Shown here: positions 32,172 through 44,106 of the stretch, in pieces
Layout: each line of letters opens with the position of its first letter
Position numbering within the stretch: position 1 is the stretch's first letter
Assembly (NCBI GenBank): GCA_009767595.1
Contig: VSDK01009674.1
Coordinates: forward strand, 127,950 to 191,949
DNA: 64,000 bases
Source of the DNA: Symbiodinium kawagutii
Lineage: Eukaryota > Sar > Dinophyceae > Suessiales > Symbiodiniaceae
Direction: 5' to 3'
Translations under genes and position numbers: made by a program
Notes under the pieces: generated by a model
Seen by the model: the letters and a program-made list of their open reading frames with translations, nothing else
What the model was told of the DNA's origin: nothing
The model's database searches: none

Positions 32172-32289
32172 TCGAGGCAGCGGAAAGCCCTTGACACTGC
32201 GGGAAGTCTTTCGCAGTCCGCATCTCCAAGACGTGCCGCCGGTGCTCAGGCCCCGCGTCCAAGCGGAGCGCTTGGGAGGGCGGAGATAG
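32172..32289 (+). CDS. Terminal exon, unknown protein
   Basis: After GGCTCGAG the frame reads GSGKPLTLREVFRSPHLQDV and PPVLRPRVQAERLGGRR, stop TAG at 32287. GC at third positions is high (about 28 of 36 codons). A second frame (KALDTAGSLSQSASPRRAAG...) is open too but has lower third-position GC. Confidence 0.45.
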
Positions 32290-33184
32290 ATGGGTTGAGA
32301 TCACTTGGGCATGGTGGCGTCTTGTTGGGGATCCGTGGATACCGTAGGGAAACCATGGGATTATAGGAAAACCATAGGATTTTCGATGGTTTCCATGGTT
32401 GATAATGGTTGATATCGGTAGATCATGCCTGCTGTTGAGGGCTGGTGGTACTTTCGAGTGGTGAATGATGATGATTATAAGCTCTTGAGACCGGTGAATG
32501 GTCATGATTCATGGCTCATGCTGGTGATGGTCGACTGTTGAATCTGTATCGTTGAGAATGACTGGTGCTTAAGGGCAACTATGGGCATCTTTAATGGTGA
32601 ATGGATCTTACTGTCAAGCCCGTGGTTTCGTGACCCCATTTGTTTGTTTCCAATTTCAATCCTGAACTATGTCAGTTTCTTGGTTTTCTGGATGAAAACA
32701 GGCACTGGTTGTGATCCTGACATTACTATGGGATTGTGTTTTACCAATGCCATATTGGTCTTCCTTAAGATATTGGACCCCCAAAATCATCCAATACTAC
32801 ATAATTAGTTGTAACAATAAACCAACCATTTTTGGGTCCCCTATCTTTTGAGAAACCACCCCGATTTTGAGAAACCACATTATTGGTGTTGTATATAGCC
32901 TCATTTGAGGTATATTTGTTCATTACCCTTGCTCAAACTAACATAGGTGTCGATAGCCAGCATATGTTGGAGGGTCTTCCTATTATGCATATGTCACTAC
33001 ATATACGGTTTGAAAATGGTGCCCCCAAACGCTGGTTGCGTTGTCCAATAAATTCTTCAACTGCAATTATGCTGTAACCAGTGCTGTAACCGGCACCTTT
33101 GGTACCCTAGTTATAGATAGCTTAGCTGTCGCCAGGGGGCATCACCGGCTGTAAAATATGGTAGAAACGCCCCAGTTTGTGAAG

Positions 33185-33249
33185 CCGTCGGAGGTCCATC
33201 AGCGATCGCGATGATGACGATGAGGCGAGCGGCTCCGCGCAAGCTGCTG
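33185..33249 (+). CDS. Candidate exon, acidic/Ser-rich
   Basis: After TTTGTGAAG the frame reads RRRSISDRDDDDEASGSAQA and A and ends at GCTG|GTTGGTGACC, which matches the left end of family B. The charged reading suits a phosphorylated linker. Very short, no family. Confidence 0.35.
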
Positions 33250-34035
33250 GTTGGTGACCAACGGTGGCGAAACAGTTGCTAGCAACCAACCATCCAACAG
33301 TTGTTTGGTAACTCATCCAACCTCAATCAACCGTGAAGCATCAGTCAGAGGCCAAGAACTGTTAGCCAACCACTGGTTAAGGTTTAGCAACAGTTATAAT
33401 TGTTAGGTAACGTAGATTGAACCAACTATCAGGAAAACTGTTTCTTTGCCAACCATTCATCCAAACAAAGATTGGAACAGTTGGTAAACCTGAAACTTGA
33501 ATAATTTTATGATTGAATTTTACGGGATCAAAAACCCTAAGAGAAGGCCATTTAATTTGTACTGGTATGTGTTGTTTTGCCTTGCTTCAAAAGCCGGCTG
33601 GTGGTTCCAAACAATTTTATGTTTCCCAGTATTTACCACTGGTTGGTTGGTTGACTAAGATTCTTCATAGGGGTTGAAATTGCCAACCAGAAAGTGAATT
33701 GCCCTTACCAATACTTGATGTTTTTGATGTAACATGTGCTGTGCTTTTGTGTGCATCTTGAAATGTCAACAAACTAGTCGATAATCGTCAACAAACCTGT
33801 GTATTTGTCAACTAAAGCCATTTCACAAATGTGGAGTTTCCCCATCAAGTCCCATGGTTTTCCTATAAAATCCCATCGTTCCCTACAAAATCCCATGGTT
33901 TCCCTTGACAACCCAATGCCTTCCTTATTCAATCAAACCATCATCCAGCAAACAGAATCACTTGGCACGAAAGATCACCCGTGATAAGGATAATTCATAA
34001 AGTTTCCTGCATGTTTTCATGCTTCACCAAGCCAG

Positions 34036-34158
34036 ATGACGCAGATGGTGTCGCTCTTAAATGCACTGCGATTGACAACGGCACATCTCTGTCAGGAAGC
34101 CAAGTTGAACGCCTCGATGGACTACTTGCCCGGGGCCCAGAACCTGCAGCCAGGGTAG
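34036..34158 (+). CDS. Candidate exon, alpha-helical
   Basis: The frame from ATG 34036 reads MTQMVSLLNALRLTTAHLCQ, EAKLNASMDYLPGAQNLQPG, stop TAG. A donor at CAGG|GTAGCA would let it continue. The helical, Leu-rich reading is more protein-like than the overlapping frame (VALKCTAIDNGTSLSGSQ). Acceptors CACCAAG and GCCAG precede it. Confidence 0.4.
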   Translation: MTQMVSLLNALRLTTAHLCQEAKLNASMDYLPGAQNLQPG

Positions 34159-34633
34159 CATGGCCAGCTGGTTCTTGGCAGCCTAAGGTGTTAAGGCATG
34201 GGTCACAAGCTGTTACTGATGCTTAGTTGGTGGTTCATCCTTGTTGAGAATGGTTGGCAACGGTCATTTGATGGTTTATTGATGGTTACTAGGTTCAGAC
34301 AACATACTTAATCATGGTTTTAGATCACGACTGGTATGAATCACAAATACCAGCATTTTAAACAGCACTTGACCTGTCACCGAACCGTAATTTGACCTCT
34401 GGCAAATTACTTCCGTGAAGTGGAAAATGCAGCATTTACAACTGGTTCACCTCCTCAAACTCTCTACCCTTCCAGCTACCAACTTATATTACGCCACCAT
34501 CCCTACAACTGGAGTTGCCTTGCTTACCTACAACCTTCACAGATAACTGTTTGCGGGTAGGGACTGGGTGGTTCATAGTTTCCAGCTTGGTTTCCCAACG
34601 TGCAACCACGCGAACCCATCCCCACCCTTGCAG

Positions 34634-34751
34634 CGACCCGAGGCGACCCATCACCGATGTTTGGAGAACCCAGCACCAGCGAAGCTGACTGAACCGGCCA
34701 GGTGGCTGAGGTTGATATGCATGGTTTACAACCACAACCAGGGTGACATGG
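34634..34751 (+). CDS. Exon ending at a family D donor
   Basis: After CCCTTGCAG the frame reads RPEATHHRCLENPAPAKLTE and PARWLRLICMVYNHNQGDM and reaches ATG|GCAAGC, the left end of a D element. An earlier donor (CCAG|GTGGCT at 34702) is possible. A family E hairpin lies just upstream (34458-34563). Function is unknown. Confidence 0.45.
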
Positions 34752-35236
34752 CAAGCTGGGTCAATATTAAGCAACCAATAATGGTTTAACTAGCTGGTTA
34801 ATGGGTAATGATAGGGGATAACAACTAGCAACTATAGGGGACTTATACCAACTATATGGCTATGAGTCAATATTAACCGTCCAAAATTTCAGGGGGGATA
34901 ATAACCAGCAATGCTATGGGGAAAACAGCCTGGTTAATGATAGGGGAACCAGGGGGACGTCTCGGGTGAACTGACCGACTGCCACATTTGCCACGCTGAG
35001 CGCTCCAGGTAAATGACCCACTGTTGTAGTGCTCCAACTGAGAAGGTGTTTGTACCTTGAAAATCAGTATAGTCTCACAAGGTAGTTGGAGCCGTGGGGA
35101 TGATTCGGACAATTGTTGCGATCACCATAAATGTCTAGCTGGTTGGTGGTTTGATTGACATTTTGAATAATTTCCCTAGTGGTTATTAACAACTGGTTGG
35201 TTGACAAGCATATTTTTCATAGGGGTTGAAACCAAT

Positions 35237-35766
35237 CTGAATCTGTGGACTGTTTGGTCTCCGTCCATTGATCAATTTGTGCGTATGTGGCCTGACACAC
35301 AAGTAGGTGTTCAGAGAGCTGGCCAAATAGAGCAGCCGATAGCGTTCACCCTGCTCACCTACTTCATCAACCCTGTCAGGCATCCGACTTGTGACTTCCC
35401 GAGACAGGTGATTTTTGATGGCAATCCGTCAAGGCTCGTGAGAAACATTTTCCTCCGATGGCAAGGACTCGTGGATGCAGCAGTGCCCATTGAGATCTTT
35501 TTAGTGTTTCCACAACCGACAACAGCTCCAGCGACCAATGAGCCGCTACATGTCATCGTTACGCAACATGCAACCCCTGACATCAGACCGATTCGAACGT
35601 CACGACGGAGAGCTGGCACAACCGTCTTGTCGCATCGGCTCGCTTGTTGGGTGCAGGCACAACCGAGAGTTCGGTTCACAAACTTTGCATGCGGCAGGTG
35701 TTTACCAGCGTTGCTATGCTCAGCAACCGCTGCGGATATTTGCACGTCGTATGGCATTTTGGATTT
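35237..35766 (+). CDS. Coding fragment resembling dinoflagellate repetitive ORFs
   Basis: One frame is open for over 500 nt. It reads WTVWSPSIDQFVRMWPDTQV, AFTLLTYFINPVRHPTCDFP, RQVIFDGNPSRLVRNIFLRW, QGLVDAAVPIEIFLVFPQPT and EPLHVIVTQHATPD. The pattern (TYFI-P-R, RW-LVD--PIEIFLV-P-P, PLHV-V-Q) recalls, from memory, the N-terminal part of multi-copy dinoflagellate ORFs linked to LINE-like elements. After about 35600 all three frames are open and the reading may shift. The left side cuts off the right end of element B10; on the right it meets GCGAGT of a D element. Confidence 0.35.
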
Positions 35767-36712
35767 GGCGAGTTGGGTCAATATTTACTAACCAATAATG
35801 GGGGATAATGATCAACCAATAATAAGGAAAACAGTGGTTACTGATGGGGAAGCAGGGGTACGGGGTTTTGACCCACTGCCATTTCAATTAACTGATCATT
35901 TGCCGACTGCGGCATTTCCCGGTCAGGGTTTCCTTGCTGTCGTGCATCCGATTGTTGGATCAGACCCCGGATCATAGACCCTTATTTTTGCTGGCTATTC
36001 TGGTGTTCGACCATCAGTAACCAGTGATAAACTTCTCATCAACGACAAAAGGTTCTTAGTTGTTGTCTAGCACCATGCTCAATGAATGATCATTATCCCA
36101 GGTTTGTCCTATGAAAGCAACCGTCCAATCAACCGAAGGCCACACACAATAGCCATCATCAGCAGTTGGTTTACTGCTATCAACCCTATTCATAGACCAT
36201 CTCAAGTCAGACCTAGCTGCGGAATCAGCACACCATCAATTCTGAAATCAACCAACATGATTTGTCAGCCAGTCATCAAACATCCTCAACCAACATCATC
36301 CACCTGAATCATTACCAAGTAATCGAATCAACCAATATCATCAACCAACCATCAACCACCAACCATCAACCACCAACCATCAACCACCAAAAATCAACCA
36401 GCGGCACCGGCCATCAATCAATGATTAACCATTAGCCCACCATAGCTATTTCACCCAATGACTCAATGAATTTCAATAATCAACCAGCCAATCATTAACC
36501 ATCAACCACCATCAACCATGAACGAACCATGAACAGACATCAACTATTGCTGAGGCCAACGGTTATTAATCAACCAACATGAACCAACCTATAACTGACC
36601 ATGAATCAACCGTTTGCTTACTACTAAGGGTTACTAACCCATACTAACCCACCATCAACCAACCATCAACCATCACCAAGTGATCATCAGCCCTCAACGA
36701 TGGCCACTGCAG

Positions 36713-36786
36713 CCATTTCGAGGTTTGCGCTCCCTTGCCGCGGAGCTCTGTGGAGCTGCACTTGGCCAAGGTGCTTTCAGCGGAGA
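36713..36786 (+). CDS. Candidate exon
   Basis: After GGCCACTGCAG the frame reads PFRGLRSLAAELCGAALGQG and AFSGDG, followed by ACG|GAAACC, a possible GA donor. It is a GC-rich patch between CAACCAACCATCAACC-type repeats (36300-36690) and the repeat array on the right. Confidence 0.4.
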
Positions 36787-36789
36787 CGG

Positions 36790-37380
36790 AAACCATGGGG
36801 ATTTTGAAGGGAAATTTGTAGTGAAACCAGGGGATTTTGTAGGAAACCCAGACGGAAACCAAGGGATTTTCTGGGAAACCAAGAGATGTGTCCTTCCTGC
36901 GATTTTTTTAAAGGAATTTTTGGGGAAACCAGGGGATTTTGCAGGGAGGAAACCAAGGGAGCTTTTAAGGAAAGCAATGGGATTTTGAAGGGAAACCTGG
37001 AGGTTCGATAGGAGGGGGAAAGCAAAGGATTTCGTAGGAAAGGCAAGGGTTTATTGGGAAACCAGGGGATTTTGTAGGAAAGCAAGGGATGTTATGGGGA
37101 AAGCAGGGGCTTTTGTAGGAAAGCCATGGAATTTGTAGGGAANNNNNNNNNNNNNNNNNNNNNNNNNNNNNNNNNNNNNNNNNNNNNNNNNNNNNNNNNN
37201 NNNNNNNNNNNNNNNNNNNNNNNNNNNNNNNNNNNNNNNNNNNNNNNGTAGGGAAACCAAGGGATTTTATCGGGGGAGGGGGGGGAAACGAGGAGATTTG
37301 TGGGAAAACCATGGGATTTTTTGGTAGGGAAACGAGGGGATTTTGTGAGGAAAACTAGGGTAACCCTGGAAATTCACTAT
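36790..37380. repeat. Degenerate GGGAAACCAAGGGATTTTG array with assembly gap
   Basis: Units of roughly 25-30 bp (GGGAAACCAGGGGATTTTGT, AGGAAAGCAAGGG) repeat with much variation; the left edge starts at the end of an exon. A run of N at 37143-37247 breaks the array, so its true length is unknown. A small related patch in reverse orientation is at 33830-33930 (TCCCATGGTTTCCC). Confidence 0.8.
37143..37247. other. Assembly gap
   Basis: 105 N inside a tandem array, most likely a collapsed repeat. Confidence 0.99.
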
Positions 37381-38267
37381 GTTTGACTATGGTTCATAGT
37401 GGTTAACCATGAGGAACAAGTGACGATAATAGCTGGTGGGTGGTTTACACATTTTTTTGTAGGGGATCATAGTGTCAATCATAGGAGATAAGAACCAACA
37501 ATACTGGACAAACAACTACTTGCTGGTGGGTTGATTGACAAGTAATTTGATTTTGCCCAACATTATGATGGTTGATATTCCATTGTGATATGTTTCATGA
37601 TGTTTGTCATTTATATCATATTTACGATTATGACTGATCTAAACACAATGTGGTTAACCAACATATGGTATTAACAAATGTCAGCCGGCATAATGATGAT
37701 TCACAATATTGGTCAGTAATGAATACAATGCTGCTTAATGTTGGTCACTGACATGGTTACTAACCACTATGGTTGATGTTGACTACTTGTAGGTCAATCA
37801 CTTTTTTAGCCACTATCCAAGATTTGAATTCTAACGATTGGCTTTGATACTAGAATCGACATGGCTTTCATTATGAAGGGGGTATAGTGGTTCATAGCTG
37901 GTTAAACAATTTTAAAATCGCTTATACAATTGTTGGCTATGGGTCAAAACCCTGTGCTCCTGAATCCCATCATTAACACTTGCTTTCCCCATCATTGGTT
38001 CTTAATGTTGACCCATGCCCCGTTGATTAAGAACCAACATCGACAGTATACTATGGTAATTTGATACGAATACTGGTTCAAAACGTATTTCATTACTCTT
38101 ACAAATTACTTAGGAACCAGCTATAGGTAATTAAGTTCCAACGTTAGTCAACTTATAAGCAATTTTAACTAGTCAATGTACCACCACAAGTGTTGATTAA
38201 GAACCAACATCACTAATTGGTACTTTGAACAATTTCCATTGTCCCCTGGGATGGTTGGTGGTTCCAG

Positions 38268-38360
38268 GGTACCACCGAGCCACAGATGCGGCTCCCCCCC
38301 CCCCCCACTGGCTCGCTTTGACTCTTGCGGCGGTTCATATCCAGTCCTACCAAGCTGGAC
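38268..38360 (+). CDS. Candidate exon, Pro/Ser-rich
   Basis: After GGTTCCAG the frame reads VPPSHRCGSPPPPLARFDSC and GGSYPVLPSWTR, with a donor at CAAG|GTGCAA. It contains a run of 13 C that could slip in sequencing or replication and shift the frame. Confidence 0.35.
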
Positions 38361-38667
38361 AAGGTGCAACTCACAGTGCCTAGTGATGATGATTGATCCT
38401 GGTTTACTATGGTGCTCTCACTGAACAATTATGGTGCTTAATTCATGAATCATTGGTGTTCTTGACGATTCAATGTTGGTCAGAACGAAGGATGATAGTT
38501 ACAAACGGCACAGTAAGCAGTATGTATTAGACATTCCTGGTTCATCACTAATTAATATAACTGCTGACCGAACCACCAAAAATGGTTCACCATGGCTTAT
38601 CACCATTCTTTTTCCCAGTCTTCGGCTTGTGCTGCTTGCGCTCCGCCAGGGAGATGAGAAGGGGGCA

Positions 38668-38777
38668 GCGAATGTGCGAAACTCAGCGGCTCAGCGCCCA
38701 GGTTTGAGCAGCACATGGTGACTCCCGAGCACCGGGGTGTCGCAGCCAACCGCAAGGCCCTGGCTTACGACCAATGA
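38668..38777 (+). CDS. Terminal exon
   Basis: The frame reads CAKLSGSAPRFEQHMVTPEH and RGVAANRKALAYDQ, stop TGA at 38775-38777, after acceptor candidates such as GGGGGCAG. The 3' half is strongly protein-like. The overlapping frame (GDEKGAANVRNSAAQRPG) ends earlier. Function is unknown. Confidence 0.4.
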
Positions 38778-39016
38778 AAGGCCAGCAGATATGGGGATGT
38801 AATGAACCACTGGCGGATGTAGAGGAGCCGCAATGGTTTCATTTGATGCGGTTCTTTGCAATTTCCCAACGTTTTCAGATGCTGTTGTGGTGATTCGAAT
38901 GACAATGGTGCGTTTGGTTGCTGTTGTGGAACGTTGTTTTCAGTATTTTTCAAAATATTGATACATGACATTTATGTTCCTTTAACCTGTCCATGAAGTT
39001 TTTCCTGGTTGGCCAG

Positions 39017-39108
39017 AATGAATTACCCCAACGGGATTTTAATCGCCAATGCTAGTTGGAACACTGCTCCGGACGACAATATCAATGGTGCCACAAAGAT
39101 TGACATTG
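39017..39108 (+). CDS. Exon with strong splice sites
   Basis: After GGTTGGCCAG the sequence AATG opens a frame reading MNYPNGILIANASWNTAPDD and NINGATKIDI, ending at ATTG|GTAAGA, one of the best donors in the window (phase 1). It could be a first coding exon if the ATG at 39018 is the start. The composition (Asn-rich, no charge clusters) is that of a folded protein. No family is recognised. Confidence 0.55.
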
Positions 39109-39633
39109 GTAAGATGCAACCAAAGAGCGTGCCACGCATGGTGAATGATGGTCAATTAATTTTGGTTGATATATATTTATATATGTATATATAATGGCGG
39201 CTATGTATAATGAAGAGTGATTTATGATGCTGATTGTTCTTTGTTCGATGATTGTTAGGAGTGATGATTGATGGTTAGAAATGATCAACAATGTTAAGAG
39301 TGATGAACGATGCTGGATATTGGTCAACAATGCTTCAGAGTGATTAACGATGGTTAATTCAAACGTCGCTCAGAGGAAGAGATGATGGCGAAAAATGGTT
39401 ACAGTAATCCTAGTTAAGAGTGATTAATCCTGCAGCCAATCTGTGCACAGATGTTTTCAGCAAAGTTCGAACTCTTGCCATTGGATTTATATGATTAAAA
39501 CATTTCATTTCTTAGTGGTAAACCATCTCAACGATGACTAAGCCACATTCATTCATCAATCATCCCATATTCACCATCCATAAGCATCCATTTTGGGGCT
39601 TCCCAATGTCAAGCACCGCCCCTTGGTTATCAC

Positions 39634-39777
39634 ATGCTTCAACATACCCGGACGATCACGGTGGCGTTGCTCGAGGTGTTATGTGGCGAGCTGGTGGATG
39701 TGGAGCAGGATGATGAGGGACCCACCCTGGTGCTGTTGGTGAAGGGCAGGCGACCGGCTGCAGTGGGTCGTTGTTGA
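39634..39777 (+). CDS. Coding segment, unknown protein
   Basis: The frame from ATG 39634 reads MLQHTRTITVALLEVLCGEL, VDVEQDDEGPTLVLLVKGRR and PAAVGRC, stop TGA. Third positions are G/C-rich in AT-rich flanks. LVLLVKG and the acidic turn before it suggest beta strands. It may be a terminal exon. No family is recognised. Confidence 0.45.
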   Translation: MLQHTRTITVALLEVLCGELVDVEQDDEGPTLVLLVKGRRPAAVGRC

Positions 39778-40126
39778 TCAGTTTGTTACCATTGATGAGA
39801 AACTTCCCTGTGGTTGGTAATAAACAAAATGGTAATAAACTGATTGATATTATAGTTGATTATAAACACGATGATTCACTGATTATAAAAAGATGATCGG
39901 TGATGAGTACTGATTGTGGCCCCTAATCAATAATTTGTTAATGATTATAAAAAGATGATTGGGGGTTTCCCATTTTGAGAAACCACCGTGTGGTCTTACT
40001 AGTCCTGGAAGAAGTTGATTGATCAGTAGGTTGATGGCTGATCAGCGGCCATGTCCAACGCTGATGGATTTTCATGGTTATCACTAGTTTACAGCACTAG
40101 TGGCAGATCATCAACCACTAACCATC

Positions 40127-40216
40127 ATGACCCAGTGGCAACGCTTGTTGAGGGACTGGTGGCTGAAACAGCCTATTGTGGTTGATGATGAAGGGTTGGG
40201 AATGGTTGACCGGTGA
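40127..40216 (+). CDS. Weak coding candidate
   Basis: The frame from ATG reads MTQWQRLLRDWWLKQPIVV and DDEGLGMVDR, stop TGA. Three Trp in a short span argue against chance repeats, but the region also shows TGGTTGATGATGG-type words, so confidence is low. Confidence 0.25.
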   Translation: MTQWQRLLRDWWLKQPIVVDDEGLGMVDR

Positions 40217-40867
40217 TGGTGAGCAGATACTGGCTGATCAGAAATGGTGAAACATGTTGATTCATTTTGCCATGGCTGATTACTGGATGAGAATGGTTGC
40301 GAATTGTTGATGATGACTGATGAATGGTGGAGAAGATTGATTCAGTCGAATTCAGAATGTTTGATTCAGAATTGACGATCAACCACGGATGATAAGAATC
40401 ATTCCATTCTTATGAATCTTAGTCTAGTGATTATGCTCGAATTCTTATTACTAATCTTCTGGAATCACTAGCGGATGATTCTTAGTGATTCATACAAGGC
40501 GGTGCCCCCAAGATAGCAAAGTTATAGCGAGGGCAACTAAGAGTGGCAAGTGACAACCAACTCATTGGTACAGATATACTGTGAACCAACTATACTCTGT
40601 ACTTAATTGCCCTATTAACCAACTTAGCTAACAGCTCCGGGGCCCCGGCTAAGTTATGGCTAGAGCAACCACTTGCAGTGGATCTAACAGAACACTTGTA
40701 ATTATACTTGACTGGTACATCCAGTGTAACTTGTAGTTGTTTAAGTCATTCGAACGATAGAATTTAGGATAGTGAATAGTCAGATGACTAGCCGATAAGC
40801 CTTGAAATTATTCGATCTATAGTAGTTGTAACTAGTAGTTGTTCTTGATCAATGTTGCTCTTACCCC

Positions 40868-40874
40868 TAACAAC

Positions 40875-40966
<92 letters not shown>
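40868..40966. repeat. (TAG)n microsatellite
   Basis: About 31 uninterrupted AGT/TAG trinucleotides, followed by imperfect copies (ACTAGTAGTTGTAACCAG) to 41040. Non-coding. Confidence 0.97.
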
Positions 40967-41094
40967 CTAACTAGTAGTAGTAAGTTGAAACTAGTAGTTG
41001 TAACCAGTAGTTGTTGTAACCGGTAGTAGTTGTAACTAGTTGTTTGAGGTCTAAAGCCTTAACCAACTATAGAAACAGCGGGCAGAACCTTGAC

Positions 41095-41224
41095 ACGGCG
41101 GCTCACTGCTTTCCTCGCTGCCAGGCCCATGCTTTGCTACCGTGCCATGGTGGCCCGAACGTTGCAGGCGAGAAAAAGTTCGACCCGTGGCGGGTGCCAG
41201 AAGTCATTGTGACTCAACCATGAT
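41095..41224 (+). CDS. Exon next to element A5, frame unresolved
   Basis: After GCGGGCAG three frames are open: NLDTAAHCFPRCQAHALLPC / HGGPNVAGEKKFDPWRVPEV; TRRLTAFLAARPMLCYRAMV; and SLLSSLPGPCFATVPWWPER / CRREKVRPVAGARSHCDS. The last one runs without a stop to ACAAA|GTGGGC, the A5 donor. It is a clear GC island, but the true frame cannot be chosen by eye. Confidence 0.4.
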
Positions 41225-41295
41225 TACAAAGTGGGCCCCCAACCACTTATAAGTTGGGTTATAATCCTTATGAGTGGTTGGGGGCCCACCTTGTA
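41225..41295. mobile_element. Family A element, minimal 71-bp copy (A5)
   Basis: It is TA-flanked, with ends CAAAGTGGGCCCCCAACCAC and GTGGTTGGGGGCCCACCTTG. The two arms are almost continuous (TTATAAGTTGGGTTATAATC between them), giving a near-perfect hairpin. Confidence 0.85.
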
Positions 41296-41653
41296 AGGGG
41301 TTTCTTAGAAATCTAGATTTTTCCTAGGATGGGAAGGGCTAGCTTTGGAAGGTCCTGCAGAATTTGGTGACATCCTTTTGAAAAGAAGTGTCTTTTAGGT
41401 AGCAATGATGTAATTCAAACGGATTTTTTTGTAGAAATCAACTTTGTAAATCCAATCTTTTTGTAGTAGACTGCCCTCCTGACCCTGGTGCCCCTGGTTT
41501 GTGCTACGGTGGAAAACTGTTACAAGAAATCTCTATCTTTCAATCTGGGCCTGGGAAATTTCCTAATCGGGCTGTCCTGTTTAAGAAATTGAGCCTGGTG
41601 TGAGACGCTCAAGTTCATTTCTTAAACTCTCAAAAAAGGATTCTTGAGCCCAG

Positions 41654-41698
41654 AATGTGACCCAGCATCACTTGTAAAGCTTTTGAGTCTTCCAAAGT
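41654..41698 (+). CDS. Candidate 45-nt exon
   Basis: After GAGCCCAG the frame reads CDPASLVKLLSLPK and ends at AAGT|GTAAGT, a consensus donor. Short and isolated. Confidence 0.35.
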
Positions 41699-42204
41699 GT
41701 AAGTGCATAAGCTTTACGGACCTCAATTTGGTCCTTCCAGAAAAGAACTTTTAGGGCCTCAACAGTTTTTGATTTTGCCATTGGGATGCTTGTTGAAACA
41801 CCTGTAGTGACGTTGTTGGGGATTTGGAATGTGAATGCATGAGGTTGAAAATTGTTTTTCTTGGAGCTGCAGTTTGTTTATTATATATCATCTATTTGCA
41901 GATTCACATAGTCTACCCGAATGGGAGTTTTTTTGATTTGAGACCCTGGGTAATTTGATTTCCCTCCCAATGAGGGTCTACTTTCTTGTTCCACAATCAT
42001 TCTTAACACACTGCTCAAACGTACAAAGAGGGGTGTCCCAGCAAACAACCCCCAATTTAAACAACTCTGATTAAGCAAAATAGACACCAGCTAGTATCAA
42101 CATTATAAAAGCAATGCATTGAGCTAGCAAGAAAGATACCAGCAAATTCCTACTATACTCCGTTGATTGGTTGAATCCGATGGTTTGAATCCGACCAAAA
42201 TGTC

Positions 42205-42323
42205 TACTTGGATCTGCACGACCACTTAGTAAGTTGTCACTAACCATGGTTTCTAGGGGTTAGATCACCTACCTTGTAGGGCGTAACTGACCATGGTTAT
42301 AACCCCAGGTGCACATCCAAGTA
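42205..42323. mobile_element. Family H inverted-repeat element
   Basis: It is TA-flanked, with ends CTTGGATCTGCACGACC and GGTGCACATCCAAG. The interior holds ACTAACCATGG and ACTGACCATGG arms. It is probably of the same TA-target class as family A but has a different TIR. Confidence 0.65.
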
Positions 42324-42731
42324 TGGGTTGAAGGCAAAAGATGTTGATTGACATCGTGACTTTCGATAGTTTTTGTTCAGCATATCTTGTCGTTGATATC
42401 CCCTGATGTGTTTGTGGCATTTGTTGGAATAAAATGTTTGCCATCCGTTCTTGGCGTTCAAACACGTAATACATACGTAGTATGCTATAAATAACCGTAG
42501 TCCAGGCTATATCCAGATTATGGACGTATGATGACGTATGCAGCATGTGCCTCAAACGTGCTGGTGGCATCTCAATGCGACTTACTGTCATTGTTCTATA
42601 TCTTTTGTTCGTGACTCGTTTACAAATTCAATGGTCATATAATAGACCCATAGTTCGCATTTTGTATCATTTTGTAAACTTCCTTTTTTCACAACAAGTA
42701 AAAAGTCACAGAAGAACTTGGGCACAGGCAG

Positions 42732-42857
42732 GTGAGCTTTCACCTTATAGTGCTGCATATCATCAACTGGGGGACCCCGTGCTGGCGATTCCTCATTGCC
42801 GCTGGTAGCCCTTTCCCCCGCCAGGAGGCCCTTCCGAAGGTCAGCGATTCTTGGTAG
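42732..42857 (+). CDS. Terminal exon candidate
   Basis: After GGGCACAGGCAG the frame reads VSFHLIVLHIINWGTPCWRF, LIAAGSPFPRQEALPKVSDS, W, stop TAG. About three quarters of third positions are G/C and the frame spans the whole GC island. GTGAGC at its start could instead be a donor for an exon to the left, so this needs transcript data. Confidence 0.4.
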   Translation: MSFHLIVLHIINWGTPCWRFLIAAGSPFPRQEALPKVSDSW

Positions 42858-42859
42858 CA

Positions 42860-44030
42860 ACGAAACAGTTATGTCATCTTATCTCCCAAAGTGCAGCTAC
42901 AAATCAAACTTTGTTATGAAGGACAGGGCCATCAACCATTATCAGGCCATTTTTTGGAACTATGCATTATGAAGCCAAGTGTAATTGGCGATGATTTATC
43001 TACCTTGATTATGAACCATCGTTAACAATTGGAAAGCCTCATTGGAGTGCCTTGTTAGTCATCAAACATGATCATTATGGGCTAAGCTCTCCGTGTTCAA
43101 TTCTACTATTCGGCAGGAATTTGATCAGGAAGTAGCATCGGGGCCTGTAGATAGTGCACTCCCAAAAACGAGGATGACCTGAGATGTCGAGTGCTGTGGT
43201 GTTAATCACCACCTTCTGCAGGCACAATATAAAGAGCCTATAAGCATAGTGTTTTGGTTGGATGTTTGTGATACGCTTGAATTCTTTCAGCGCGTATAGT
43301 TTTAAATTGAAATTAGCATACCAGATTCATGCACACACACACACACCTACGCACATCCACACCCTACCCATACACACCGATACAGATACAGTGTAAATTT
43401 GTAAATACATACATTCCCTCGTGCACACGAATCACCAGACAGCACTTACGCGGAGTGCATAACATACATGGAGTGCACAACTCACACAACACACATGGAC
43501 TTACATCCATTTGTTGAGATATCATAGCAAAAGCCTATGTAAATATAGACAGAAGCATCCACAACAGCAACAAACACTTGGCAGCCGAGGATTTGTTTTG
43601 CAGTGACGTTTGGAAGTTGAAGGCTGGGTGACGTAACTTGACTTCACTCTGTAGGTTTGTTAGTGCCGTATTTTGCTTAGCTCTCTGAGATATTAGGGTA
43701 GCTAAGTCTGGGATTTTGACCTTCCTTAGCTATCTGAGCACCTGCCCTTCTGAGAAAGACGAAGGCGGGATTTGATGTTGATGGAAATCAATTCTTGGGA
43801 TTCACCTTTTGTGAGAATAACATGATGTGATTTCTTGGGTCAACATGGGTCAACGCAAACACGATCACCATATCTATTCGTCCTCCCAAGGTTAAACATT
43901 TGTGATTGTGGTGTCCGCGCTGTCAACAGATATGGATGTTTTTTCGTGTTCAAACAATGGAAAATGTAGAGCTGTTTTCAGAAGCTTCGAAATACTCAAA
44001 AACACACATAAATTCATAGATGGTGAACTT
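42860..44030. other. No supported gene
   Basis: AT-rich sequence with a (CA)n patch at 43329-43347 and ACACATACACGCAC-like words to 43500. No exon found. Confidence 0.45.
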
Positions 44031-44106
44031 AGCCCCCGATGTGTTTCGATTCTATTGGCTTTGAAACTAAATGGCTTTGCTATTCCTCAGCATTCCCAAC
44101 AAACCA

